A DNA stretch of 64,000 nucleotides from Lamellibrachia satsuma (GCA_033239005.1 BSQZ01000015.1:5831001-5895000), one strand, 5' to 3'; shown: positions 1-16,000, counted from the first letter of the stretch. A program made the numbers and translations. The notes: generated from the sequence alone by a model not told the origin.

Positions 1-533
1 TTACAAAATTCATCTTTTGCATAATAAAAGTGAATCACAATGTGAGAAACTTTCCTTGTATATAATATTTTTAGAATGTAAGAGTGCCAGTGTCATATAG
101 AATGTATAAAGTAATCAACCACAGGGAAAAGCATTTTCCCTATGGAGCCATGTTAATTCAACCAATGGGTCTTTCACTGATCTCTTAATGTTTTTAATGA
201 ATCTGTTTGGTCAGTTTGATGAATGCCACTGGTAACATAACCAAACGCATGTAACCAAAATTGTAGCATCTTAGCTCAAATGTGCATTATATTATCTAAT
301 CAACATTCCACTGTTTTCAATGGGCCAGGAGGTCAAAATTCTATAAGGGGTCCAAATTCCATAACAAAATATGGACCCATAGGTTCACTTTCTATGGGGT
401 TCCTTATTTTATATCTGACACTCGAGTTAGATAACATAATGCATGAATATTGTTATTGGACCAAATGCAGATCTATGTTTGTGACATCTTTATCTTATAA
501 ATGCTGCACGCACACACACATACCTGCCCACAC

Positions 534-535
<2 letters not shown>
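1..535. other. Unassigned AT-rich sequence
   Basis: No coding potential, repeat boundary or RNA gene recognised. Confidence 0.5.
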
Positions 536-609
<74 letters not shown>

Positions 610-632
610 ATATATGTATATATATAATTATT
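505..632. repeat. (CA)n/(TA)n microsatellite
   Basis: Short CA run followed by about 70 bp of pure TA and an imperfect TA/TG tail. Confidence 0.95.
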
Positions 633-1099
633 AGGTATTATACTGAAAGCATCTGCTAGATAGTATGGTGCATGGACAAAAGCCCCACAGACATAAGCTT
701 GTTTCAATTCAATTATACTGTTCATGACTGTTGCTGTAGTACACAGAGACAAGATATTGTCATGAATATACTTCAGACATGTGGTCAATTCCATTCCGAA
801 TTGGAACTGGCCCTCAATTCCAGTTCTGGAATTGGAATTGACTTAATTTTTTTTTAATTGGAATTTTTTTCAAAAATTTATTTTTTGGGAATTGGAATTG
901 ATTGTGTTGGAATTATTGACTTGATACTGTTAATATTTACCCTTATATTTATTTATATTACTTTTAAAATCATATTTGTCTGCTATTAGCATGTCACCCT
1001 GAATCTGGTAACAGCCAGGAAGTTGTCAACATTACAGCATAGACACTGTCTACTCTGGTATTGAAACATTGTGACCAAGAACAATATAATCAAGCATTT

Positions 1100-2285
1100 G
1101 CATCAAAAGAGATATGCCCTTATCAGATATCTGTCAATTCTATTTTTAAACATATTCACACTACTAGCATTAACACAATCATTTGGCAGTTTGTTCCATT
1201 CATTTATCACCCTCTGTGAGAAAGAGTAGTTTCTCATGTCCAACCTACACTGCTCCTTAACTAATGCTGCTTTGTGTCCTCTGGTTCTACTGCCTTCTTT
1301 AAGTTTGAAGAACATATTCCTATCAACATCCTCATAATCGTTCACTATCTTAGACACTTCTATTTGGTCTCCTCTTAGTCTCCTGGTCTCTAGTGTTGTC
1401 AAACCACATTGTAATAAGCGACTTTCGTAACTAAGGTCTCTTAATTCTGGAATCATTTTAGTTGCTCTCCGTTGTATTCTTTCTAGCTTATCTGTCTTTT
1501 TTACGATATGGCCTTCATGCTTGAATACAATATTCCAAATGTGGTCTAACTATTGCTTTGTACAGGAGTACAATTAGATGTTTCTCCTTATACGTGATAG
1601 TTCTCCTAATTAGCCCTAGAAATTGATTTCCTTTGAAGCAGCAATCCCACATTGCTCTGAAACTTTCATGTCAGCATTAAATGTTACTCCTAAATCCTTT
1701 TCTTGTGTGGTTCTACCTAGTACAGCATCCCTCATTTTATATTCCTCGTCCATATTTCCATGTCCTATGTGTATACATTTACACTTCCCAAAATTGAATA
1801 ACATTTGCCATTTTTCTGACCATTTAACAATTTTTCTAGATCATCCTGTAAACTTTGTTTATCTGTATCATTAGTAACCTTTCTGAATACTTTTGTGTCA
1901 TCTGCAAATTTGAGTACTTTGCTAGATATGTCATCCTCCAAATCATTTATATATATATTAAAAACAGTATAGGGCCTAATACTGATCCCTGTGGTACCCC
2001 TCTCAAAACAGATTTCCAGTTTGAAATCTCACCATCTACTATTACTCTCTGTCTTCTGTGTGTAAGCCACTTTTCTATCCAGTTGATTACATAATTGCCT
2101 ATACCATGGGCTTTTAGTTTAAGTAACAATCTTTGATGTGGCACTTTATCGAAAGCTTTCTGAAAATCTAAGTAGACAACTGGTGACCCGTCATCTACCC
2201 ACTTTGTAATTTCTTCTAGAAAACATAAGAAATTGGTTAGACATGACCTTGCTTTTAGGAAGCCTACCCCACTTGAATGCAGCCC
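1100..2285 (-). mobile_element. CR1-like non-LTR retrotransposon fragment (RT pseudogene)
   Basis: Minus-strand pieces of a reverse transcriptase in order: [20 protein letters not shown], then [13 protein letters not shown], a region with [15 protein letters not shown], and the C-terminal thumb-like segment ending [20 protein letters not shown]. Several frameshifts and stops break it and the 5' part is missing. It is the same family as the copies at 35740, 44285, 48040 and 59631. The usual 3' tail is not seen. Confidence 0.88.
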
Positions 2286-2504
2286 CTTGTTTATCCAAGC
2301 CTAATGTTCAGCCCACAAGTTTCCCATAATAAACATGTCACTGGTCATCTGTACAATGCTGTTACATGTGGCTGTAGGGTTTGCCCTTTGTAGTAATTAA
2401 AAATGTCCCCATGGAGAATACATGTTGGAGATTAGGATGTTGAAGACTCAAACTTTCCAGTAAATTTATGATACCACCACTGATAGCGATATAAATCTCC
2501 TAGC

Positions 2505-4660
<2,156 letters not shown>

Positions 4661-4861
4661 AACGAACAATAATTTTGTAATCATATCTAATTAAATATGA
4701 TTGTGCACACGTGACAAATAAAACTGTGTTAAAACGAATTGGATTTGAATTTTTCTTTAGCCTAGGATTTTAACAGTTGGAATTGATTTTTTGCAAGGCG
4801 GAATTAGAAATGATTTTTTGGAATTGACAAAACAGAATTGTCCCCCATGCCTGATAGACTT

Positions 4862-5745
4862 CCTTCATATGTATAGCTTGTACTAATACTATTGTGGGTT
4901 GCCGATAGTTGCCCCCTCCCCCCACGATATTCATTACAGTGTTATTAGTCGACTCAGAATAAAATGTAATTAATACATCTCTTTATGAACTTCCAGTTAT
5001 TACATGTGGGGTTTAATCTGATCAATAAAGCAAATTAATTTTATATAATTTTGCCTTATTGTCAAGTCACAAGAATTCAGACAGAAATTGTAAAGTGTCA
5101 TTATAGAAAGTAGACATGTAATCTGACAGTGTTCAACTGGGTAGATGACGATGCCTTAGTTAGTTTCCTCTCCAGCTAGACATTGCATGGGTGAAATACA
5201 TTTTATTAAATATTTAAATACTTTTAAAAAGTTTGTGTAACTGCATTTGCACTTAATCACAATGAAAGTATTTGTATATTTAAATATTTCCATAAAGAAT
5301 TTGAAATGTAAACAGCAACAGCAGGCTTCTGTTGCGCTATAGTCTATACTGTCTTTTGGTGTGTTTCTCCCATGCATCTACCCCCTTAGGCTTAGCCTTA
5401 CGCTTGCTGCTTGGTCTCTATGCATTTAAAACACTGGAGTATGAGACTTATTACGACTGTCAATAAATAATATCAAATTATTTTCTTGAATAATTTTGCC
5501 TAGTACATACGCCATGGCCAATGTTATAAGGCTGCAGTATATCCTGTAGCACTTATTGAGTTATTGTTATTGTTTTGAGTACGGCCACGTATTGACGGTA
5601 CGTCTGATCACGTCGAAAATAAATCGGCGGATAGGAAAACACTCGTAATTATATCAAACTATTTACAGTTACTCGCACTTTATTGTATTCATACATTTCG
5701 ATTTACTGTGGGTTATATATATGCTGACGTTGAAGCACAACTGTG
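4862..5745. other. Unassigned sequence upstream of the CpG-rich region
   Basis: No gene, repeat boundary or RNA gene recognised. Confidence 0.45.
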
Positions 5746-5819
5746 CTTATTGGGGTGGAACTATATTGTAATCGTAGTGATAAGTCACAATGGTAACGGT
5801 AATCCAATTTACTAACCTG

Positions 5820-6190
5820 GTTTCGGCTCGTCGCTTCCTGCGCATCGCTCTGCCCTTTGATATCTGACGTTTCCTTGTCGCAGAATAGTCTGTAGATGCA
5901 TGGTCATATGCGGAAAAAAATCTAAGATGGAACGGTGTCTTTGACCAAGAATGACATCTTGATGCTCTCCGTCTGTCCATGCTCATCACAGTCTTTTGTC
6001 GGAAAAGTGGTCACTCGCAGTGCCTGCGGCTGGCGGACACGGCAATTTCCGCATTTGCAACCACCTTTTCCGCTGCAAATTCTTCCTCGGAAGTCGATCA
6101 AAAGTTTTTTCCTTGCATTTGTAGTACTAGTTGATATATCCAGGAGCCATCCAGTGTACACCAGTTTTCTTTTTATTCGATTTTCCATGC
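5820..6190 (-). other. CpG-rich segment with a possible divergent first exon (minus strand)
   Basis: The segment around 5750-6300 is much richer in CpG than its surroundings. On the minus strand two overlapping frames are open. One begins MENRIKRKLVYTGWLL and contains a CKCGNCR motif (5922-6188). The other begins MMSMDRRRASRCHSW and runs to AETR at a good donor, CAG|GTTAGT, near 5820. Either could be the first exon of a divergent gene, but no homology is recognised and the frames conflict. It may simply be an unmethylated promoter-like island. Confidence 0.25.
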
Positions 6191-6309
6191 GTTTCGGCCG
6201 TTTTTCCGAGAGGTTTTTACTGTGTGAACGCCGTGCCAGGAGCTCGTACTCAAACCACTCTGCCGCTGAGCAATATGGCGCCGCCCAGCGAAGATAATGG
6301 CAAAGTTTA

Positions 6310-6860
6310 AAAGGATATTACAAAATTACCGTGGCGTTGCGCCCATCATATAAGGGTGATATATACTGTAAATGGTATGTTATTATGTTTGGGCTATGGT
6401 TGTTCGAATGCTTCACCCCCCCTTTAAGCATAATCTTTTATTTGAAACACATTTAATATCTAAGAAATAACCATTAAAATTCAATGTATGGTATGGTCCA
6501 CTTTCAATTCCAAACATAGACATTTAAAAATCTGACCAGTTATAAACTCAATACTATATATATCTGTACATTCTTTCTGCAATAAAACAAAAATATTGTG
6601 AGTGAAATTAATCACGCAGATTCAAGATTGTACCAATGACAATGTAGGGGCACTTCAAGGAATGTTCGTGCTTTATCCGAATATCTATAGCCACCCCATT
6701 ATCAGTACACTACTCAGACATAAATAAAGGTGAAAGGCAGTCACAATATTAGTCACCGAAGTAGATTACACAATAAAAAAATCCATTGGAATAATTCTAT
6801 AAACAAGGTTTCAAAATTATCACGGATTTATGTCCTTTGTTTAATATTCACGAGTGCGTG
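6310..6860. other. Unassigned sequence
   Basis: AT-rich; nothing recognised. It could hold a 5' UTR exon, which cannot be told from the sequence. Confidence 0.4.
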
Positions 6861-6880
6861 TTACGTCATGCGCACGCGCA
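6861..6880 (+). promoter_or_regulatory. Promoter-like CRE half site plus NRF1 site
   Basis: TACGTCA (6862-6868) is directly followed by TGCGCACGCGCA (6869-6880), an exact match to the NRF1 consensus YGCGCAYGCGCR. The pair lies about 90 bp before the exon 1 ATG, in one of the few CpG-containing patches. Such sites are typical of TATA-less metazoan promoters. Confidence 0.5.
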
Positions 6881-6970
6881 ATAAGGCGCCCAGGTAAATG
6901 TAAGAATGAAATTTCGGTGTAATGATTGTGTACAAAAGACTTTCAGAAAGACCGCAACGGCCCGTTAGTC

Positions 6971-7001
6971 ATGGGGAATTGTTGTGGCAAACCCAAAACT
7001 G
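6971..7001 (+). CDS. Exon 1: [10 protein letters not shown] start, phase-1 donor
   Basis: The ATG has G at -3 and G at +4, a good context. Ten codons follow, [10 protein letters not shown], then a single G and the strong donor G|GTAAGG. Gly2 would become the N-terminal residue after Met removal and suits N-myristoylation. Cys4 and Cys5 are the usual dual palmitoylation positions of MGxCC proteins, and Lys7 and Lys9 add a basic patch. The known role of such starts is stable anchoring to the cytoplasmic face of the plasma membrane or Golgi. A CRE/NRF1-like promoter signature lies 90-110 bp upstream, and no other ATG-led exon fits the phase-1 chain. The call rests on the start, the donor and the promoter together, not on homology. 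Confidence 0.68.
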
Positions 7002-10000
7002 GTAAGGTGCATGTATTATCCTGATTTCGTGGCATTTGTTATGTAGTGCTTTATCCCAAGTAACTGCAGAACGACGTTATTATTTTAGAAAATTAATGCA
7101 AAATGTTGGAATAGTTATCTTCCTACCGATTAACTCGGTCGTATGCCAAGCTTATGTTCAAAAACCTGTTGCAGAAAAAACTGAAATTATATGTTAAATA
7201 ACCTTAATTATTGTTAGTATCCTGGGTATGATGGTGAATGTTTTATTCAACGTTTTTAGTCTTGCCTTGAGGCTTTGCGTCGCTCGCCGTCCGACAGCGC
7301 GTTTGGTTGTTATAATTTGTTCCGCGCAAAATCTTCCCACTCGACAAATGATTGCTTTATTCGACGAATATAACCGGATGCCACATCGATTTTGGTTGGT
7401 AAGAAGCATTATCTTGGGTGCTGAATGTGAAGAAAATGTTTACTTTTACCAAGATATTATCTTTGAGCTGCGGTAGTTTTACTAATTATTCTTAGTTTTC
7501 ATGTGACGTCATGGCACTACGATCACGTGGTAATGCCGCCATTTCTGTGGTTAGGCCACATCACTATCATCAGTGTCAGCAGGGTTGACTGAATTACTTT
7601 AATTTTGTACTTAAGTAAGAGTAAAAGTAATTCACCTAAAAATTACTTGAGTAAAAGTAAAATTACTTTGTAAAAAAATACTTGAGTAAAAAGTAAAACT
7701 ACTTTTCAAAAGTACTTGAAGTAAAAGTAGAAGTAAAAGTACAACACTTAGACTTAGTCTTAGAAATAACAACAAAATCATGAGTAATATTATATAAATT
7801 ACACAACTTGCATCTGACAACTGTTTTACAATCACTGTGCCTATAACAATGTGCTCCCAGACAGCCTTAGCTGGTCAATCAGTTTGCCACCATTGAACAC
7901 GGTGTCTTGGATGCTTGGAAAATTACATTATCTTTAATGAGAGCTCACATCATCAAATAATTTCAGTTAAATACATAATTAATGAGGCACAATCTGTCTT
8001 TTTATCGACCTGTTCCACTAGTGTATGGAAGGAGCTGGATTGTACAACAGGTATGATTGTATCTGAGTAGGTAGAGGGTCAGGTCAGTCCAGTACTAGTA
8101 GTAGCCTCTCAGCGAAACTGGTCAGAGGTAATACAACTTAGCACTGACCATAGTAAAATTAACAAAGACATTTGATGCCTAGCTGATGTGAAGCCATCTG
8201 GCTTGTGAACCCCCACCTTCTCATGTCTTCCCAGACATGTCTTATCAGCTCACACAAACATTGAAACAACACGCTTTAGCAGCTAGCTGTGTTGAGTACC
8301 TGGTACCAGCTGGTGCTAGAATTGATCAGAAGACAGACCAGTGCAACAGAGGAATGCTGTTGCTAATTGCAATTAAAAGTGACCTGTCAGGGCCCCTGTC
8401 CCTGTCTTTAATATTATTTATGGGTCAGCTTGAATAAGCCATTGCTAGGAAATGATGCTGCCAAATGGCAGAGTATCAATTCTTTACTGTTTAGTTTTGT
8501 AGAGTAATAATTATAATGAATTTATTAAACATCTCAATATGAATTTTATTCGTGAAAGTAAAAAGCTGTTTAATGCTGACGTAAGCTGGTAAAGCTGTTG
8601 CTGACAATGCCAAACAAAGGCAATGGGCGAAAATCGGTTCTCGATCCACGATGCGCATTCGCTCACGAATATCAAAATTATTGTGTCAGTGTATGGGGAT
8701 TTTCAGTACGTTGTTGAAATTGCAAATTTTAATATTTATAATACGAATTGGAAACTGACTGATTAATAGTTTATATGGTGCAACGGAGACATTTGCATCG
8801 TGGTTTGAGATGGCGTTCAAGCGTTGTGTGCTCGAAGTGACATTTCATGTCAACGGCCTTGACCTGACCTATGCCAATATTTGACAGACTTCGTTCACCG
8901 ATGTAGATATAAAACAGTGGTTGCGTCGATTTCCCAAAGAGAGGTATGCATGCTAATATCATCGCGAACTGGCATGCGATTGAATGAAATTAATAGCTTT
9001 TGGCCTTGCGACTATGATTAATTTTTGAAATGTCGTTGACGGTGGAGCGCCACCGGCAGCAGCGGTTTTGCAAAAAATGTAACGAAAATATATTGCGAAG
9101 TAAATAAAAGTAACGGAGTAAAAAGTCACGTTACTTTTCATAAAACTACTTCATTACAAGTAAAAGTATTTAATCAAAATTCTACTCAAGTGTTGTAACG
9201 AAGTACTTTTACTTCGTTACATGCCAACCCTGAGTGTCAGTAAACGACGTTACGCAGTGCACAGTCAGATCCAGAGAGGTCCAGGAGGTCCGGACCCCCC
9301 TTTTTTGAGTACCAAAAAATCCATTGCAATTGCATGTCAACGGAGGACAAAGGCATTGCCAAGAAACTACACAAGGTCAAAATTTTCACTTACTACGACA
9401 TACAAAGTCTTTACTTTAGTAGCAGGCCGACGTTTACAGACACTGATCTAGCACAGGCGATATACATGGCGTCCAGGGGATCCCCAAAGTTATTCGGAGC
9501 ATTGTCGGTGACGTCGTTCATAGATTCACTGCACACGGTCACCGCAGTCACATGTACACAACACGCCCACCTCGTGTTTGACCATGTCTCCCCGCGAGAG
9601 AATGAACATAATATGGGAATGTTTGCAACTCATAGACGTGTTGGGGGGTTCAGCCTGCTGTTACGTTTCCCATTGGCAACCATGTTAACGTTTTGTACGA
9701 TTATAAAAAACGAGACCATAAAATTTTTTTTAACTTCTTACCTGTCATTGTTATCATCTCATTGACATGCTGGTCGAGTTTAAGTCAAAATGACATATTT
9801 CTAACTCTTTTTAAATGTCTGAACGTGTCATACCCATCAATGGTTACAAATTTCAGCATAAATTACTATGCACACGCACATTGTGGCGAAAAAATTGCCA
9901 AAAATCCTTCCACCTATTGAAATCATCTAAATATCCACAGTTACACTGCCAACATGTTCTACCAGCTTGGCAGAACTTGTCAATGTGTCTGCTCAAATGC

Positions 10001-13000
10001 AGTTATGTCAGATGATATGATTTTTTTAAATTACACATCTAAAATTACTTTGCCCTACATTCATGTGTAACACACCAGGAAGTCTAACTGAGGCATGATC
10101 CTTGGGTGCAGTTACTGGATCTTGGCAATCTGCAGATTGGGCTCGGTTCCGCCGCGCAATCCTCGGATAATCTGCACATTGCGCACCCATCAGCAGATTG
10201 CGCAGATCCAGTAAATGTGCCCAACACATGCGCTGGTCATTTGACGAAAATCGTCTGCATCAGTTCTTTGGACCGGACTGTCAAGATAACAATTGGCATT
10301 TTTACAGGTAACATGATTAGGCTTAGCTATTTTCAAAATGGCCTGTCAGCCGTACTTCAAGAATCTGTGCTGTCTGGTTGTTATTACGGCAGTAGCCCTT
10401 ACTAAATATTTAATTTAAGCCAGGCTTATGCTAGAAGGAAAGCAAGCCCATGAGCTTAGTTCATTAATTCATTAATTGATTGAGCCAGTCCAACCAGAAA
10501 TTGTACAAGAAAAGCGTTCACATCCTGAAGAGCATTGTAGAAACAGTTGTATTTTGTGGAAAACAAAACTTGCCACTTCGAGGCCACATGGATGATCAGT
10601 CAAGTGCATCGTCCAACAGGGGAAACTTCTGGACAATTATGGAGATGACGGCTAAAGTCGGCGACACGCTCCGAGAACATCTTGAGACCGGAAGGAAGAT
10701 AGCGCAGTATACATTAGGCATCATCCAGAATGAAGTGATTGATGTAGTAGCATTGCATTAGAAAGGAAAACACACGAAGCCTTGAAGACGAAAATGCTTT
10801 ATTTTCCATCATGGCAGATGAGGTTACATATCCACATGGTAACCACGAGATTATGTCAGTGTGCTTGACAACGATTCCTGGAATGAATCCTAAAACACCT
10901 GGCACCAGATATGAGGAAAACAGAACTTGTCAGAATGTGCAAGACCAGATGAGTGGAGCGTCACACATGCTACGACACGTTTTATGACATGTATGAGTTC
11001 TTGTGTGAGTGTCTGGAAGCTGTACTACTGGATCTGTTTGGATATCATGACATCTATGAGGAGGTTGCATGGTCTGGCAGTTGGGACCAGGACGAGGGGT
11101 CAAGGGCTGCTAACCAGTCTCGCTCATCACTAAGAATGTTTTGGAGACTGTCAGGCCCATGGCCTCCAAGCTTTAAAAGAGGGACTCAGACATTTATCAA
11201 GCTTACCGTATGATTGACCAAGCACTACCTGCGCGATCTTGCAATCCTGCTTTGTGATCACCTATTTATGGAGCTTGTTGTGTAATGATTAACATATCTG
11301 CTGATGAACAACAGTTATTAAAACACAGCTGATATAAACAGAGTTTCTAATATCTAGTTGTTCCCAGCACCCGGCAACGTTCTATTTTAACTGACTATAG
11401 TCTTTAAAATTATATTGTGGTTAGAAAGTTATGATCTCATTCAATTTGTTAGCCTTTGCAGAACTTTATCGCCAAGCTGACCTCAGTGATTCTTTAACGT
11501 CCCAAATTGAGATGGGACTGACATTAACGTGTTCTCCGAGTTACGAGGGACACACAGTCAACAATGTTGAGAGTTTATACATCAAATGTACCGTGTCCAG
11601 TTTGCGTCTTGAATTCAGAACTTTGGCATGAAAAGCGGATGTGTTAATCACTACATTTACATTTTTGGGTTTGTAATATAAGTAGTATTTTATTAAGTAC
11701 ACAATTTCAGTTAGTTATGTCATACTGTTCCTTGTTCTATGGTGTATGTATTTCTATGATGCGTTTTAATTTACATGGTGCAAAGGTATCAATAAACATT
11801 TTAATCTACCGGTTTGCACTCACTGTTGTTATATGGTACTACTACTACTTTTAGCAGAATGTCTCCTGATTCAAATTCAGATCATGAATGGAATGGTGTG
11901 CTTTATACAGAGTAGTTTAAAATGCAACAACAGTATGGATAGCTCTCTTGAGTGGGCAATCTAGCCCCCTGGTTGGTATTGGTTCATATGCCTAAAAGTT
12001 TCAGTTACACCTTGTCTCATTTCAGACATGATGCCACGACTTTATGTAATATGAAACCTAGCTACTTTTATTATATCATTCAGAACCACTGTCAGAAGGG
12101 GCTAGATGAGAAACTATTAAACACAGTTTCCTTGGCAAAGTATGTTCTGAATAATTTAGAGAATGCGTGTAGCACGTTTCGGTCAAAGACGTGTTAGTCT
12201 CTTTATGTGCAAAGATACTTCAATTGTAATTGAACTGTACACATTGTCGTACGAATAAATATATAATTTTACTATTACTACACTACCGTGCCACTAGTTT
12301 ACAATAATGCCGATATAGAAATTAAGACGATTACATGTTGTTTTAGTCACTTGTAGCATACTCGTTTTTTATTAAACATTTGCATTACTATAGTTGTTTT
12401 AGTCAATATTGCAATAAATGGCACATGACAGATGTTTAATGTTGTCTTTTTGTTTAGACATTTTCTTCGTAGGAACAGGCCTACCTACAGGTTAAACTAA
12501 ACAAAATCCACTGCGTTTTGCTGAAACTCTAGACTGAAACGTAGTTACACCTCATCTACTGTAGATTTGACATTCGAAGTGACACTTATGTGACGAATAC
12601 AAGAAAATACATAGGATTATTTTATCACGATTTTTATATATTCAGCAAATCCGTATTAAAACGGGACATGGCCAAAGGCCGTATTCCTCCCAAAAATCCG
12701 TATTGTATATGGACACTTCATACGATGTCGCAAGTCTGAATTTTGGGTTGATTACATTAGGCCCTAACTCGCTTAAAACCAGATTATGGGTGTCCAGAAT
12801 TACACCATTTCAACTGTTTTATCTAAAAAAACGTCAAATGGTTGGGAAGGGGATACCCCCTCCCACCCCCACGAGACTGCGCTTCATACATTACCTTGGA
12901 CCCCCCACTTTTTCTAAACCCTGGATCCACCCCTGCCAGTGTATGTTATTACTTTCTGTTGCTGTCAGCTGTTGTCATGGTTAACATTTCCTCAGTATTT

Positions 13001-16000
13001 AAGTGTAGCAGTAGATCTAACCGTGACAAGGTGTCTTTTCATTCAATTCCTAAAATAATTATGTGTCAAGGCGAAAGGACTAATGACATTAGGCACTTGT
13101 CTTCAAAGAAAAATTAGATATGATAGAACATTGGAAATTTATTTAAAAGAAAGATGACATGTAAAGGAACCAAAAACTGTTGATTCAATTAATATATCTT
13201 TATTAGATCCAAAGATATTGCAATTTTAAAATGGTAAAAATTGAAATATTTGTATATCGTTTAAAAGGCACAATACTCTAATTTTTGTGTTTTCTTTCAA
13301 TAAATGTATGATTAAAGTGGCATAACTTTTTTATTTGTATATGAGCGAAGTCACGAAAAATGGAACAGTTGTGTAAAAATTAGGAGTGAATAATTTCTTT
13401 CCTAAAATAATTTCTTTCCCAAATAATGTTAGAGTATGGGGTTGAAAGTGTACCGAGGTGATAAATTTAAGTTAACATACAGCCTTGTTTTTATTATATA
13501 GGATAATGAAATAGACCATTCACATTTTTGTGTCGCGGCTGTCACACCTATAAATCTAAGTGTCCTACCAAAGTTTCCACAAAGAAAATTCTTTCTTTTA
13601 TTGTTAGAGGTGTATTATAATGGTGGTGATAAGACAAAAATAGAAATGTTAGGTTTTCTATTGAAACTATCGAATGATAGTGCAAAATTGTGTCCCTTTT
13701 TGAAAATCCAGTTGGAAAAGTTCCACCCAACATAATTTTTTTGGACAGAGAAATAAATTAATTGTCTGATTATGTCCTACTCCTCACTCATCATACCTCT
13801 CATGAGGCATTTATTTTCATAGATTCCATTCTACATGACAAAAACCCCTGTGTGACAGATGCGACATTAATTGTGACAGACGCCACATAAACGACAAGTT
13901 TAATCAAATTAATCTTTATTTTCAAACTGTCTCTATACTTGGTTGGGCTGTTGGTTTACATGATTCAAATCACTTTTTCAGAAAATATTATGCAGAAGAT
14001 TACCTTGATTAACATAGTAATACCTGGAAATCTGACTACATGTAAATTGGTACTACCTGGTACCAATCTTTCATGATGGCATTCATAGCAGCTATCTTCC
14101 TTTCAACATTTGTGTGCTTGGGACAGGTGCACAGTGTGACAGACGCAACATTTTTGAGGGACGGAATTGATAAATCCTTTGCTACTTCATAATACCAACT
14201 CACTGATTAATGATTTTGTATCTGTGAATTGCAAATGGTTCAAACTGTGTATAGCATATTTTTTCATATTTTTCTCCCTCTTACTTTTCTGGGAAAATAG
14301 GGTGTGACAGATGCGACATAAGGGGACGGAATTTTTTTAAGTTTTCCACTAAAAAAATCTTTATGAATTACAATATTTGTTAAATTTCTTTTTGTGGAAA
14401 TCAATTGAGGATGGGTTGTAAGGCAGAAATTTTTTTTTATGTTAATTTAGCCACTTACCTTTTTCTTAGACAGATCATGATACAGCTATCGCCCAAAACT
14501 GCTGTCTCTTGAAAAACAATGCCAGGTTCCCACCTCAATAACTCCGCAATGGGGGGACTACACAGTTAATTTTTTCACCCATATATACCTTGGGGTATAT
14601 ATTCAACACAAAAAAATAAAAGGAGGCATCCATACCTTTGTGTAATTTTTATTTTTACACATGAAATGAAATCGTCAAAAGTTTTTACATTATTATGCAA
14701 AAATACCCCCATTTTTAGGCCCTGATATAGCTGTAGAAGAGGCAGATCTTGATGAAATTTGCCAAAGTTGTCTTTGCTGAAAAATATGACAATTTTTTAT
14801 CCCTAACAAAAATAAAAACGGATATTAATCTAAACAACCAAACAGCAAAGCTCATAAGTTTAGAAATTCAAAGTGTTCCATTTTTCGTGACTTCACTCAT
14901 ATATATTTTAATATTTTTTTCAGGAGTTGCAAGCACATTAAGTAGGGTCATAAATATACATAGTCCAGTCATGTATCATTAACAGTGACTCAGTTAAAGC
15001 AATTAATAAGTAAATATTGGCTAATTAGTGCATGAAGTCAACTGACACATGTCCACAACTTCCATGATTATGAAGATATTTGTATAATTTGTCCAGGGTT
15101 TACAAACTGAGTAACCATGGTCATAAATATACATCATACACTCATTTCAAAACTCAGTTGATGCAATTAATAAATAAATATTGGCTAATTAATGTGTAAA
15201 CTCAACAGGCCAACACATTTTGATAAAAGGCCATAACTTCCATGATTATGAAAATATTTGTTTAATTTGTTCGGAGTTTACATTCATTAAACAGAGTCAT
15301 AAAATATACATCACATAGTCATTTCATAATTCAACTGATGCAATTAATAAGTCAGCATTGGTAAATTAATGTGCAAATGCAACAGGTAAATACCTTTCTA
15401 TAAAAGGCCATAACTTCCATGATTATGAAGATATTTTTATAATTTCAAAACATTAAATAGGGTCATAAACATACATTAGTCATTTATCATTAATAATAAC
15501 TCAGTTAATAAGTTAACAATGGCTATTTAGCATGCTATCTCAACAGACCAATACATTTAAATTAAAAGCCACATTTTTAATGATTATGAAAATATTTGTA
15601 TAATTTTGGCAGAGTGTAGGCTTTCTTACCCTGACAAATGTGTGGGGTGTGGGTGTGTGTGTGCACACCAAAATATTCTTGCATGGTGACTATGGTGAAA
15701 TAATTGTTGGAGAAATATATGCTAATTGGTGTTCCATGTAGTGCAAAAAAATTTCTGAAGAAAACAATGCCATTGCATAAATGTAACACAATTTATTAAT
15801 TATTCTGAGATTTTATAATTTCCTGCTTGTATGGTACACTGCGGGTTCAGTATAGCAATATTTATATTTCATTCACTACTTCATCAAATAATGTTGACTT
15901 TACGTTGTGTAATTCAACATGATGTAATGTTTATAATTTTTTTTACAGTATTTCACTATTGAATCCAACATTTCTTTTGTCGAATGGATGACTGCTTCAA

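Larger units (their letters stand above)
9262..12935. mobile_element. hAT element carrying a decayed transposase
   Basis: Left end CAGTCAGATCCAGAGAGGTCC and right end (reverse complement) CAGGGGTGGATCCAGGGTTT are imperfect inverted repeats, each with a gtccggaccccc/gtggggggtcc block just inside. Flanks gcagtgca (9254-9261) and ccagtgta (12936-12943) match at 6 of 8 bases. It lies 29 bp from the previous hAT. Confidence 0.7.

Noticed and set aside
14933..14949. Candidate exon after ttttttcag near 14932
   Set aside because: Donor is poor and the phase would not be 1-1; it lies in a tandem repeat.
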